Shown in pieces: positions 54,694-64,000 of a stretch of 64,000 nt of DNA. The translations under genes were made by a program, and so were the position numbers. Source of the DNA: Segnochrobactrum spirostomi (GTDB taxonomy: Bacteria; Pseudomonadota; Alphaproteobacteria; Rhizobiales; Segnochrobactraceae); NCBI RefSeq assembly GCF_009600605.1, contig NZ_VWNA01000001.1:1956001-2020000 (forward strand). Direction: 5' to 3'. Position 1 is the first letter of the stretch. Each line of letters opens with the position of its first letter. Below the pieces are notes generated by a model, which saw only the letters and a list, made by a program, of their open reading frames with translations, ran no database searches and was not told the origin of the DNA.

Positions 54694-55305
54694 ATGGCCA
54701 CCCCGGTAAAGAAGACGCCGCAGCGTCACGGGTTCAAGACGAACGAGCACATCGTGTATCCGGCCCACGGCGTGGGCCAGATCGTCGCGATCGAAGAGCG
54801 TGAAGTGGCGGGCCACAAGCTCGAACTCGTCGTCATCACGTTCGAGAAGGACAAGATGACGCTGCGCGTTCCGACCGCGAAGATCGCGTCCGTCGGCATG
54901 CGCAAGCTGTCCGACACCGAGACGGTCGAGAAGGCACTCGCCACCGTGCGCGGTCGCGCGCGCATCAAGCGCACGATGTGGAGCCGCCGCGCCCAGGAAT
55001 ACGAGGCGAAGATCAATTCGGGCGATCTCATCGCGATCGCCGAGGTTGTGCGCGATCTCTACCGCGCCGACAGCCAGCCCGAGCAGTCCTATTCCGAGCG
55101 TCAGCTCTACGAGGCCGCGCTCGATCGCATGGCCCGCGAGATTGCCGTCGTTCACGAAGTCTCCGAGACCGAGGCCGTGCGCGAGATCGAAGCGCAGCTC
55201 GCCAAGAGCCCGCGCCGTACCACCGCCGTGAAGACCGCCGAAGCCGACGAAGAGGCCGAGGACGAGGTCGCCGAGGAGGCTGAGGAGCAGGACGAGGCCG
55301 CCTGA
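54694..55305 (+). CDS. carD: CarD-family transcriptional regulator
   Basis: 203 residues from the ATG at 54694 (10 nt after AGGAG; ATG 54688 is an alternative with only 4 nt). The RNA-polymerase-interacting Tudor-like domain is at about 15-70 (GFKTNEHIVYPAHGVGQIVA, HKLELVVITFEKDKMTLRVP). A helical DNA-binding domain spans about 75-165 (RARIKRTMWSRRAQEYEAKI, NSGDLIAIAEVVRDLYRADS). A very acidic Glu-rich tail ends the protein. CarD stabilises open promoter complexes, notably at rRNA promoters. A strong terminator follows; the next gene encodes an RpoH-type sigma factor. Confidence 0.94.
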   Translation: MATPVKKTPQRHGFKTNEHIVYPAHGVGQIVAIEEREVAGHKLELVVITFEKDKMTLRVPTAKIASVGMRKLSDTETVEKALATVRGRARIKRTMWSRRAQEYEAKINSGDLIAIAEVVRDLYRADSQPEQSYSERQLYEAALDRMAREIAVVHEVSETEAVREIEAQLAKSPRRTTAVKTAEADEEAEDEVAEEAEEQDEAA

Positions 55306-55635
55306 TCGGCCATATCTCCCTCGCAGAGTTTGGAAGGGCGTCCCTCGGGGCGCCCTTCTTGTTTGCAACACCGCGCGCTTCCCGGCGGGTGGTCCCACGG
55401 CCATGGCAGGGGGATCATATCGGCGCCGTCCGCGTTGCCGCTCAAGCGTATATCTCGAGAGCGTGTCTCGGAGGCGCGGCAGACCGGGGCAAGCGACCCG
55501 CCCCATGATGATACGAATAGGCTCGATGCCGACCGATCCGGCGGCGTTGGTCGAACGTAGAAGACCGGACAGCAGGTCGATGGCTCGCGGCGTCGCGTGG
55601 GACGCCGGCGGCCTGCCGGTAGGGACGAGGATCCC
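55306..55635. other. carD/rpoH intergenic region
   Basis: 330 bp. The carD terminator is at 55333-55364. The remainder must hold the sigma-factor gene promoter, but no sigma-70, sigma-32 or EcfG-type pair of boxes was convincing. GACGAGG at 55624-55630 is the ribosome-binding site of the next gene. Confidence 0.4.
55333..55364 (+). terminator. Rho-independent terminator of carD
   Basis: GAAGGGCGTCC pairs with GGGCGCCCTTC around a short CTCG loop (arms about 55333-55344 and 55347-55358), followed by TTGTTT. It lies 27 bp after the carD stop. Confidence 0.85.
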
Positions 55636-56547
55636 ATGGGCAGCATATCGAAAGTCGGAGCAAGGCCCGGTCGAGGCGGAAGCGCGGCGATCGTCGGCGA
55701 AGAGGGGCGGAGCATGGTGCGCGCCGCCATGCGGGCGCCCTATCTCGAACGCGGCGAAGAGCAGGCCCTCGCGGTGCGCTGGCGCGAGAAGCGCGACCAG
55801 CACGCGCTGCACCAGCTCGCCCAGGCCCACATGCGCCTCGTCATCGCCGTGGCGGCCCGCTTCCGCTATTTCGGCCTGCCGATGAGCGACCTCATCCAGG
55901 AAGGGCATGTCGGTCTTCTCGAGGCCGCACAGCGCTTCGAGCCGGAGCGCGACATCCGCTTCGCGACCTACGCGACGTGGTGGATCCGTGCCGCCATCCA
56001 GGATTATGTCCTGCGCAACTGGTCGATTGTGCGCGGCGGCACCTCCTCGACCCAGAAGGCGCTGTTCTTCAACCTGCGCCGGCTGCGCGCGAAGCTCGCC
56101 GTCGATGGAACGCGCTCGGAGACGGAGATCCAGCAGGAGATCGCCCTCGCGATCGGCGTGTCGACCTCCGACGTCGCCACCATGCAGACGCGGCTGTCGG
56201 GCTCCGACCTCTCGCTCAATGCCCCACTCACCGAAGGCGATGACGGCAGCGAGCGTCAGGACTTCCTCGTCGACGACCATCCGCTACCCGACGAGACGGT
56301 CGGCGAGGCGATCGACGACGCCCGCCGCAAGGTGTGGCTTCAGGATGCGCTGCGGTCGCTGAGCCCGCGCGAACTCGTCATCGTGCGCGAGCGCCGGCTG
56401 AAGGACGAAGGCGAGACCCTGGAAGCGCTCGGCACCACGCTCGGCATCTCCAAGGAGCGCGTGCGCCAGATCGAGGCGCGCGCCCTCGAGAAGCTCAAGG
56501 CGGTCCTCATCTCCGAGCACCCGGAGGCGGTTCGGCGGCTCTCCTGA
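55636..56547 (+). CDS. rpoH: RpoH-family (sigma-32) RNA polymerase sigma factor
   Basis: 303 residues from the ATG at 55636 (GACGAGG 6 nt upstream). Region 2 is DLIQEGHVGLLEAAQRFEPE then RDIRFATYATWWIRAAIQDY. The RpoH-specific box QKALFFNLRRLRAK distinguishes it from housekeeping sigma. Region 4 is SPRELVIVRERRLKDEGETL then LGISKERVRQIEARALEKLK. It directs heat-shock or related stress promoters. Alphaproteobacteria often carry two RpoH paralogues, and the divergence from the classic sequence suggests this is an RpoH2-type copy. It ends in a hairpin shared with polA. Confidence 0.92.
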   Translation: MGSISKVGARPGRGGSAAIVGEEGRSMVRAAMRAPYLERGEEQALAVRWREKRDQHALHQLAQAHMRLVIAVAARFRYFGLPMSDLIQEGHVGLLEAAQRFEPERDIRFATYATWWIRAAIQDYVLRNWSIVRGGTSSTQKALFFNLRRLRAKLAVDGTRSETEIQQEIALAIGVSTSDVATMQTRLSGSDLSLNAPLTEGDDGSERQDFLVDDHPLPDETVGEAIDDARRKVWLQDALRSLSPRELVIVRERRLKDEGETLEALGTTLGISKERVRQIEARALEKLKAVLISEHPEAVRRLS

Positions 56548-56558
56548 GCCGCCGAACC
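56529..56558. terminator. Bidirectional hairpin between convergent rpoH and polA
   Basis: Arms 56529-56541 (GGTTCGGCGGCTC) and 56546-56558 (GAGCCGCCGAACC) form a perfect 13-bp stem with a 4-nt loop; the rpoH stop codon lies in the loop/arm. No strong T-run on either side, so it may act with Rho or mainly protect 3' ends. The polA stop is at 56569. Confidence 0.7.
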
Positions 56559-56568
56559 GCCATTGGCC

Positions 56569-59500
56569 TCAGTGCGCCTCGTCCCAATTGAGGGCGGCGC
56601 GGGCATCGACCTTGAGCGGCACCGAGAGCTCGACGACCGGGAACGGTGCACTCTCCATCACCTCGACGATCACCGGGATCGTATCGGCGACCTGAGCCTC
56701 GGGCACCTGGAACACGAGTTCGTCGTGGACCTGGAGCAGCATCTGGGCGTCGAGCTTCGCCTTGGCGAGCGCGCCTTCCATGCGCACCATGGCGCGGCGG
56801 ATGATGTCGGCGGCCGAGCCCTGGATCGGCGCGTTGATCGCGGCCCGCTCCATGAAGGCCCGCATCGACGGGTTCGACGAGCCGATCTCCGGATAATGGG
56901 CGCGGCGGCCGAAGATCGTCTCGACATAGCCGTGCTGGCGGGCGAACGCCTTGGTGCCGTCCATGTAGGCGCGGATGCCGGGGAAGCGCTCGAAATAGCG
57001 CCGGATATAGGCGCCCGCCTCGTCGCGGCCGATGCCGAGCTGGGCGGCGAGCCCGAACGCCGAAATCCCGTAGATGATGCCGAAATTGATGGCCTTGGCG
57101 CGCCGGCGCACCGCCGGGTCCATGCCTTCGACCGGCACCCCGAACATCTCCGACGCCGTCATCGCGTGGATGTCGATGCCGTCGGCGAACGCCTTCTTGA
57201 GCTGCGGGATGTCGGCGACGTGGGCGAGCACGCGCAGTTCGATCTGGCTGTAATCGGCCGAGACGAGCCGCGTTCCCGGCTCGGCGACGAACGCCGAGCG
57301 GATCTTGCGCCCCTCTTCGGTGCGCACCGGAATGTTCTGGATGTTGGGTTCCGAGGACGATAACCGCCCCGTCGTCGTCGAGGCGAGCGAGAACGAGGTG
57401 TGCACCCGCTTCGTCTCGGGATGGAGATAGCTGGGCAGCGCGTCCGTATAGGTCGATTTCAGCTTGGCGACCTGCCGCCATTCGAGAACCTTGGCCGGCA
57501 GGACGTGGCCCTGGGCGGCGAGGTCTTCGAGCACGTCCGCCCCGGTGCCCCAGGCGCCGGTCTTGGTTTTCTTGCCGCCCGGGATCGCCATGCGCTCGAA
57601 CAGGATCTCGCCGAGTTGCTTCGGCGAGGCGACGTTGAAGGGTTCGCCGGCGAGGTCGGCGATCTCGGCCTCGACGCGGGCCATCGTCTGGGCGAACTCA
57701 CCGGAGAGCCGTGACAGGATCTGCCGGTCGATGGCGATGCCGCGCCGCTCCATGCGGGCGAGCACCGGGATCATCGGCCGTTCCAGCCGCTCGTAGACGC
57801 TCGTCATGCCCTCGGCGGCGAGCCGCGGCTTCAGCACCAGCCAGAGCCGGAGCGTGATGTCGGCGTCCTCGGCCGCATAATGGGTGGCGCGGTCGACGGG
57901 GACCCGGTCGAACGTGATCTGCGCCTTGCCGCTGCCGGCGACGTCCTTGAAGGCGATCGGCTTGTGGCCGAGGTGACGCTCCGAGAGATCGTCCATGCCG
58001 TGGCTGCGGTCGCCCGCATCGAGGGCATAGGAGATCAGCATGGTGTCGTCGTAGGGCGCGATCTCGATGCCGTAGCGGGAGAGCAGCAGCCAATCAAATT
58101 TGAGGTTCTGCCCGACCTTGAGGACCGACGGGTCCTCGAGCAGGGGCTTCAGCCGGTCGAGCGCCTCGCGGACCGGAACCTGGTCGGGGACGAGGCCGCC
58201 GCCGAACAGGCCGTCGTCGCCCGCCTTGTGCAAGAGCGGCAGATAGGCGGCGCGGCCCGGCGCGGTCGCCAGACTCACCCCGACGAGATCGGCCTGCATC
58301 GGATCGAGCGAGTTGGTCTCGGTATCGACCGCGACCACCCCCGCCTCGAACGCCGCCGCGATCCAGCGTTCGAGCTGCTCGGTCGAGGTGATGGTCTCGT
58401 AGGCGGCGTGGTCCACCGCCGCCCCGCCGAGCGCCTGACGGCGGGCGATGGCGAGCGAGCCCGGCCCTTCGCCCGGCGCCTCGCGTGGCGGCTCCGCCTC
58501 GCCGACGGCAACGGGCGCGGCCTCCGCGCCGCCCTCGGGCGCCACGTCGTCGCCGAGGCCGGCGTCCGCCGTGCCGGGACCGAAATTGCCGACGGCGTAG
58601 AACGGATCAGGCTCGATCGCGGAGACGTCGACGCCGCCGAGCTCGGCGATGCGGCGGGTCAGGGTGGTGAATTCCATCGCCTTCAGGAAGGCGACGAGGG
58701 GCTTCGGCTCCGGTTCCACGAGGGTCAGATCGGCGAGCGGCACCTCGACCTTGACGTCGTCGACGAGCGCCACGAGGCGGCGGGAGATCCGCGCCTGCTC
58801 GGCATTGGCGAGGAGGCTCTCGCGCCGCTTCGGCTGCTTGATCTCGGCCGCGCGGGCGAGCAGCGTGTCGAGATCGCCATATTCGCCGATGAGCTGCGCC
58901 GCGGTCTTGATGCCGATGCCGGGCACGCCGGGCACGTTGTCGGTGGCATCGCCTGCGAGCGACTGCACGTCGACGACCTTCTCCGGGGGGACGCCGAAAT
59001 AGTCGACGACTTCGTCGTAGCCGATCCGCCGCTCGGGGCGGAACGAGCCGCGCTTGGCCTCGCCGGACGCCGGATCGTACATCGCGACGCCGGGCCGGAT
59101 GAGCTGCATCAGGTCCTTGTCGGCGGAGATGATGAGGACGTCAGCGCCGGCGGCGTTCGCCTCGCGGGCATAGGTCGCGATGAGGTCGTCGGCCTCGTAG
59201 GTGTCCTGCTCGATCGGGATCAGGCCGAAGGCGCGCACCGCCGCCCGCATCAGCGGAAATTGCGGCACGAGGTCCGCCGGCGGATCGGGCCGGTGCGCCT
59301 TGTAGGGCGGATAGATCGCCTTGCGGAACGAGTTTTCCGACTTGTCGAAGATGATGGCGAGATGGGTCGGCCGGATGCCGACGGCGCCGTCCCGCACGAA
59401 CTGCAGGAGCTTGGTGCAGAACAGCCGCACCGCCCCCGTCGGCAGCCCGTCGGAGCGGTAATTGTATTTCCGGTCCTGGTTCATGGACTGGAAATAGGCC

Positions 59501-59595
59501 CGGAACACGAAGGACGAGCCGTCGACCAGGAAGACGTGGTCGCCGGGCCGGACCGGAGGGGCGGAAGCGAGGGAGGGGGCGCTGTCGTTCGGCAT
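56569..59595 (-). CDS. polA: DNA polymerase I
   Basis: 1008 residues from the ATG at 59595 (ATG 59607 would add four). All three domains are present. The 5'-3' exonuclease at about 18-300 has FLVDGSSFVFRAYFQSMNQD, TYEADDLIATYA and DATDNVPGVPGIGIKTA. The 3'-5' proofreading exonuclease at about 395-600 keeps its acidic residues (VAVDTETNSLDP, NLKFDWLLL, YAAEDADITL). The polymerase at about 620-1008 has motif A DYSQIELR near 780, motif B RRRAKAINFGIIYG near 835, and motif C QVHDELVF near 955. It functions in Okazaki-fragment maturation and repair. Proofreading residues are intact, unlike in some bacterial PolA proteins. Confidence 0.97.
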   Translation of the reverse strand: MPNDSAPSLASAPPVRPGDHVFLVDGSSFVFRAYFQSMNQDRKYNYRSDGLPTGAVRLFCTKLLQFVRDGAVGIRPTHLAIIFDKSENSFRKAIYPPYKAHRPDPPADLVPQFPLMRAAVRAFGLIPIEQDTYEADDLIATYAREANAAGADVLIISADKDLMQLIRPGVAMYDPASGEAKRGSFRPERRIGYDEVVDYFGVPPEKVVDVQSLAGDATDNVPGVPGIGIKTAAQLIGEYGDLDTLLARAAEIKQPKRRESLLANAEQARISRRLVALVDDVKVEVPLADLTLVEPEPKPLVAFLKAMEFTTLTRRIAELGGVDVSAIEPDPFYAVGNFGPGTADAGLGDDVAPEGGAEAAPVAVGEAEPPREAPGEGPGSLAIARRQALGGAAVDHAAYETITSTEQLERWIAAAFEAGVVAVDTETNSLDPMQADLVGVSLATAPGRAAYLPLLHKAGDDGLFGGGLVPDQVPVREALDRLKPLLEDPSVLKVGQNLKFDWLLLSRYGIEIAPYDDTMLISYALDAGDRSHGMDDLSERHLGHKPIAFKDVAGSGKAQITFDRVPVDRATHYAAEDADITLRLWLVLKPRLAAEGMTSVYERLERPMIPVLARMERRGIAIDRQILSRLSGEFAQTMARVEAEIADLAGEPFNVASPKQLGEILFERMAIPGGKKTKTGAWGTGADVLEDLAAQGHVLPAKVLEWRQVAKLKSTYTDALPSYLHPETKRVHTSFSLASTTTGRLSSSEPNIQNIPVRTEEGRKIRSAFVAEPGTRLVSADYSQIELRVLAHVADIPQLKKAFADGIDIHAMTASEMFGVPVEGMDPAVRRRAKAINFGIIYGISAFGLAAQLGIGRDEAGAYIRRYFERFPGIRAYMDGTKAFARQHGYVETIFGRRAHYPEIGSSNPSMRAFMERAAINAPIQGSAADIIRRAMVRMEGALAKAKLDAQMLLQVHDELVFQVPEAQVADTIPVIVEVMESAPFPVVELSVPLKVDARAALNWDEAH

Positions 59596-59679
59596 GGGGC
59601 GGACCATGCCATCGCCGCGCCCCGGAGGAAAGCCGCCGGCCGGGCCGGCGGCCTCACAAAATGCGGGACGGCGATCGGG

Positions 59680-59716
59680 CTCCCACGGACGGCCGGCGAC
59701 CGCCCGTCCGCGGGAG
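59680..59716 (-). terminator. Candidate hairpin terminator of fumC
   Basis: Arms 59680-59692 (CTCCCACGGACGG) and 59704-59716 (CCGTCCGCGGGAG) give a 13-bp stem with one mismatch and an 11-nt loop, in the spacer between fumC and polA. No T-run follows on the minus strand, so confidence is limited. Confidence 0.45.
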
Positions 59717-59729
59717 GGCGAGACGCGTC

Positions 59730-61151
<1,422 letters not shown>

Positions 61152-61331
61152 CGGTCGTCTCCTGGCGTGGACCTGGTCGGGTTCGTGAACCCGCTGGCAT
61201 CGCCGGCGATCGGGTCGCCGGGATGTGATCGGGCGCGACCATAGCGGGCTTCCGCGACGGGATCAAAAGCCCACTTCGCGCGTTATCGCCGGACCTCGGG
61301 GCGACGAAGAAAAACCCACAGGGAGGCCCCC

Positions 61332-61904
61332 ATGGACGCGCCGCTTCAGATCGCTTTCCGCCACACCGCCCCGTCCGAGGCGCTCGAAACGCTGATCCGG
61401 GCGCGGGCCGAAAAGCTCGGACGCTACCATCCGCACATCATCGCCGGCCGCGTCGTGGTCGAGATTCCGCACCGCTCCGCCGCGAGCGCCCGCCCACCGG
61501 TCGCGCTCGCCGTCGAAATCGACGTGCCCGGCCGCACGCTGGTCGCTCGCGACGAGGGCATCGTGCATCAGGCGAAGGCCGACCAGACCGCGCTCGTCAA
61601 TCGCGTGTTCGCCGCGATCGAGCGCCGGCTCGCCTCCGATGCCGCCCTGAAACGCGGGGCAATCAAGACGAGCGAGGCCGCAGGGGAAACCGGCCGCATC
61701 TCCCGTCTGTTCCCGGCGCAGAGCTACGGCTTCATCGAGATCAAAGAGGGGCCGGACCTCTACTTCACCCGCAATGCGGTGCAGTCGGGGAGTTTCGACA
61801 CCCTCGCCGAGGGGAGCCTCGTCGAGATCACCCGCGCCACGACCGAAGGCCCGATGGGCCCCCAGGCGAGTTCCGTCCGGCCCTTCGGCGCCGTGGCGGC
61901 CTGA
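61332..61904 (+). CDS. HPF/RaiA ribosome-hibernation domain fused to cold-shock domain
   Basis: 190 residues, ATG at 61332 with AGGGAGG upstream. Residues 1-105 follow the HPF/RaiA fold (LQIAFRHTAPSEALETLIRA, RVVVEIPHRS, VALAVEIDVPGRTLVARDEG, ALVNRVFAAIERRL). Residues about 120-183 are a cold-shock/S1-like domain: GRISRLFPAQSYGFIEIKEG contains an RNP1-like YGFI, and PDLYFTRNAV an RNP2-like segment. The first domain should bind the 30S decoding centre; the second should bind RNA. The classical long HPF has a different C-terminal dimerisation domain, so this is a distinct architecture. Monocistronic by position. Confidence 0.87.
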   Translation: MDAPLQIAFRHTAPSEALETLIRARAEKLGRYHPHIIAGRVVVEIPHRSAASARPPVALAVEIDVPGRTLVARDEGIVHQAKADQTALVNRVFAAIERRLASDAALKRGAIKTSEAAGETGRISRLFPAQSYGFIEIKEGPDLYFTRNAVQSGSFDTLAEGSLVEITRATTEGPMGPQASSVRPFGAVAA

Positions 61905-62129
61905 GGCCGGGGAACTCTGAGCCCCCTGAGCGATGGGGCCGAGGGGACCCAATGCCTCTCCGTCCCTCCCTTCCCCCCGCATGGCGGAGGGAAGGAAGGG
62001 CGGCGCTGTTCGATGCAGATCCGTCGGTGCGGCGCGTCTGTCCTTCAATCCGAACGAGTGCTATCTCGCTTGCGACCCTGAGGCGGCGACTCACCCCTTG
62101 AGTCGCCCGGACGTTCGCGAGACAGACGG

Positions 62130-63395
62130 TTGGCCGAGTTCCGCTTCCTCCACGCAGCCGACATTCATCTCGACAGCCCGCTCCACGGTCTGGCGCGCTA
62201 CGAAGGGCTGCCGGTCGAGGAAATCCGCGGGGCGACCCGCGCGGCGTTCGACAATCTGGTCGCCCGCGCGATCGAGGAGGCGGTCGATTTCGTCCTGATC
62301 GCCGGCGATCTGTTCGACGGCGATTGGCGCGACATGGGCACCGGCCTCTATTTCGCCCGCGCCATGGGACGCCTCGATCAGGCGGGCATTCCGGTCTTCA
62401 TCATCGCGGGAAACCACGACGCCGCCTCGGTCGTCACCCGCAGTGTGCCCTGGCCCGCCAATGTGCGCCTGTTCGGCAGCCGCAAGCCGGAGACGCATCT
62501 CCTCCCCGCGCTCAGCGTTGCAATCCACGGCCAGAGTTTCCACACGCCCGCAACGACCGACAACCTCGCCCTCGCCTACCCGTCCGCCGAGCCCGGCCTC
62601 TTCAACATCGGCATGCTGCACACGGCGCTTGCCGGACGGCCGGGACACGAAGCCTATGCGCCGTGCAGCGTCGACGACCTGCGCACCAAGGCCTACGATT
62701 ATTGGGCGCTCGGCCACGTCCACGATTTCGAGCACGTCTCGACCGAACCCCCGATCGTCTTTCCCGGCAATATCCAGGGCCGCACCATCCGCGAGACCGG
62801 CGCCAAGGGCGCGGTCCTCGTCACCGTCACCGACCGGGCGGTGCGCGCGATCGAGCGCATCGAGCTCGACGTCATCCGCTGGGTGCGCGCGGAGATCGAT
62901 TGTTCCGGCGCCTCGGCCGACCTGACGGAGCGGATGCGTGTGACGCTTTCCGCCCTGCACGACCGCAACGAGGCCGGCCTGCCGCAGATCGTGCGTCTCT
63001 CTCTCGTCGGTGCGACGCCGGCCGCAGGCGCGCTGCACGACCGCGCCGCCGGCCTGCGCGACGACGCCCGCGCCATCGCGGCGGCGATCTCGCCGGATCT
63101 TCACATCGAGAAGGTGAAGGTTCTGGTAAGCGAGCCCGCCGCCGACCGGCCGGCGCTCGGCGACGATCTCTCCGCCCTGATCGAGGAGGCAGCCGCCGAC
63201 CCCGGACTGATCCGGGTGCTTTCCGCTGACCTCGAGAAGTTCATGCTCGCCGCCGAGACCCATCTCGGTCCTGCGGAAGAGGACGATCTACGCCGCGCCG
63301 CGGGCGAGGGAAACTGGCCGACCGTGCTCGCCCGCGCGGCGATCGCCTTGCGGGCGCGCCTCACCGGCGACGCATCGCCCGAGCGGGACGCCTGA
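62130..63395 (+). CDS. SbcD/YhaO-type DNA repair exonuclease (metallophosphoesterase)
   Basis: 421 residues, TTG start at 62130 (MAEFRFLHAADIHLDSPLHG). All metal-binding motifs are present: DIHLD (Asp-x-His), IAGDLFDGDW, AGNHDAAS, and LGHVHDFEH. C-terminal capping region about 260-421, ending in helical and charged sequence. The calcineurin-like nuclease probably works with the ATPase encoded 3 bp downstream, as SbcD does with SbcC or YhaO with YhaN. The weak TTG start and lack of a clear ribosome-binding site suggest low expression; no in-frame ATG upstream is available. Confidence 0.88.
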   Translation: MAEFRFLHAADIHLDSPLHGLARYEGLPVEEIRGATRAAFDNLVARAIEEAVDFVLIAGDLFDGDWRDMGTGLYFARAMGRLDQAGIPVFIIAGNHDAASVVTRSVPWPANVRLFGSRKPETHLLPALSVAIHGQSFHTPATTDNLALAYPSAEPGLFNIGMLHTALAGRPGHEAYAPCSVDDLRTKAYDYWALGHVHDFEHVSTEPPIVFPGNIQGRTIRETGAKGAVLVTVTDRAVRAIERIELDVIRWVRAEIDCSGASADLTERMRVTLSALHDRNEAGLPQIVRLSLVGATPAAGALHDRAAGLRDDARAIAAAISPDLHIEKVKVLVSEPAADRPALGDDLSALIEEAAADPGLIRVLSADLEKFMLAAETHLGPAEEDDLRRAAGEGNWPTVLARAAIALRARLTGDASPERDA

Positions 63396-63398
63396 GCC

Positions 63399-64000
63399 AT
63401 GCGCTTCGCCGAACTGAGCCTCGAACGCTACGGCCACTTCGACGGCTGCACGCTGCGCTTCCGCCCCGGCGCGCCGGAACTCCACATCATCTACGGCGGC
63501 AACGAGGCCGGGAAGACCACGTCGCTCGCCGCCGTCTCCGATCTCTTGTTCGGGTTCCCGGCGCGGTCGCCCTACAATTTCCTGTTCGATTACGCGCTGC
63601 TGCGCGTCGGCGCGGTGCTCGAGGACGGCGACCGCGTCCTCGCCTGCCGGCGCAAGAAGGGCACGAGCGGCACGCTCGTCGACAGCGCCGACGCGCCGAT
63701 CGACGAGGGGCCGCTGCTCGCCATGCTGCGGGGACAGACCCGAGAGACGTTCGGGCTCTCCTTCAGTCTCAACCAGAACGGCCTACGCTCCGGCGGCCTT
63801 GCCATGGTCGAGGCCCGCAACGATCTCGGCCGGACCCTGTTCGCCGCCGGCTCCGGCCTCACGGGCATTTCCGACGCCTTGAAGCGGCTCGAGGCGGAGG
63901 CGGACGCCATCTGGGGGCCGCATGCCGCCGCCCGCCGCACCTTCACCCAGGCCCAGCGGGACTTCACCGAGCGGTCCAAGATCGCCCGCGAGGCCTCGTT
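63399..64000 (+). CDS. SbcC/YhaN-like AAA ATPase (partial, cut by window edge)
   Basis: Frame open from the ATG at 63399 to the right edge, 200 codons. MRFAELSLERYGHFDGCTLR is the usual start of YhaN-type ATPases. Walker A is IYGGNEAGKTTSLAAVSDLL (about 32-51). DLLFGFPARSPYNF and the following RVGAVLEDGDRVLACRRKKG continue the ABC-type head, and after about 170 a helical, coiled-coil-like segment begins (KRLEAEADAIWGPHAAARRT). The rest, including the second half of the head, lies beyond the window. It starts 3 bp after the nuclease gene, supporting a two-protein DNA-end processing complex. Confidence 0.88.
   Translation, partial: MRFAELSLERYGHFDGCTLRFRPGAPELHIIYGGNEAGKTTSLAAVSDLLFGFPARSPYNFLFDYALLRVGAVLEDGDRVLACRRKKGTSGTLVDSADAPIDEGPLLAMLRGQTRETFGLSFSLNQNGLRSGGLAMVEARNDLGRTLFAAGSGLTGISDALKRLEAEADAIWGPHAAARRTFTQAQRDFTERSKIAREAS

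Overview
The window is high-GC chromosomal DNA of an alphaproteobacterium, most likely a Hyphomicrobiales (Rhizobiales) species. The evidence is the rhizobial flagellar set (motB-motC-fliK in that order, a MotE-like chaperone next to flgH, multiple short flagellins), the order rplU-rpmA-GNAT-obgE-proB-proA-nadD, and the neighbourhood pyk-DUF1036 / N-formylglutamate amidohydrolase-DUF1244-GapR. I cannot name the genus from the sequence alone. No tRNA, rRNA, CRISPR array, prophage or insertion sequence was seen.

Region 1 (1-12.7 kb) is a flagellar basal-body/motor cluster. A partial flgF leads off the left edge on the minus strand. Divergently, on the plus strand, come motA, fliM, a small membrane protein, fliN, fliG, flhB, an unknown ORF, flgB, flgC, fliE, flgG, flgA, flgI, a MotE-like gene, flgH, fliL and fliP, mostly with start/stop overlaps. 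Region 2 (12.9-25.1 kb) holds an exported protein of unknown role, a divergent cheY/cheZ pair, and a minus-strand unit fliF, fliH-like, motB, motC, fliK and a lytic transglycosylase. MotC carries an exceptionally long Ala/Pro-rich insertion. Region 3 (25.3-29.5 kb) holds two flagellin genes and a third, divergent and shortened flagellin-like gene. All three share a conserved 5' leader: a small hairpin followed by a segment that can pair with the ribosome-binding site. A phased GCTTG repeat lies upstream of several of these flagellar units.

Region 4 (29.8-38.8 kb) holds an AIM24-family gene and the convergent minus-strand operon rplU, rpmA, three GNAT acetyltransferases, obgE, proB, proA, nadD. 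Divergent from rplU is the small L36-type gene ykgO. rplU and the next TPR gene each read with a one-base deletion in a GC run, which looks like sequence error. Region 5 (38.9-54.1 kb) is housekeeping and envelope: an alpha/beta hydrolase, pyk, DUF1036, an EamA transporter, N-formylglutamate amidohydrolase, DUF1244, GapR, tamA-tamB, a class A beta-lactamase homologue that has lost its SxxK catalytic residues, and an FGGY sugar kinase. Region 6 (54.7-64 kb) has carD, an RpoH-type sigma factor, polA, fumC, an HPF/cold-shock-domain fusion, and an SbcD/YhaO-like nuclease followed by the start of its SbcC/YhaN-like ATPase partner, cut by the right edge.

The observations I rank highest are the shared flagellin leader, the flagellin-like remnant it precedes, the inactive-looking beta-lactamase, and the phased GCTTG repeats.
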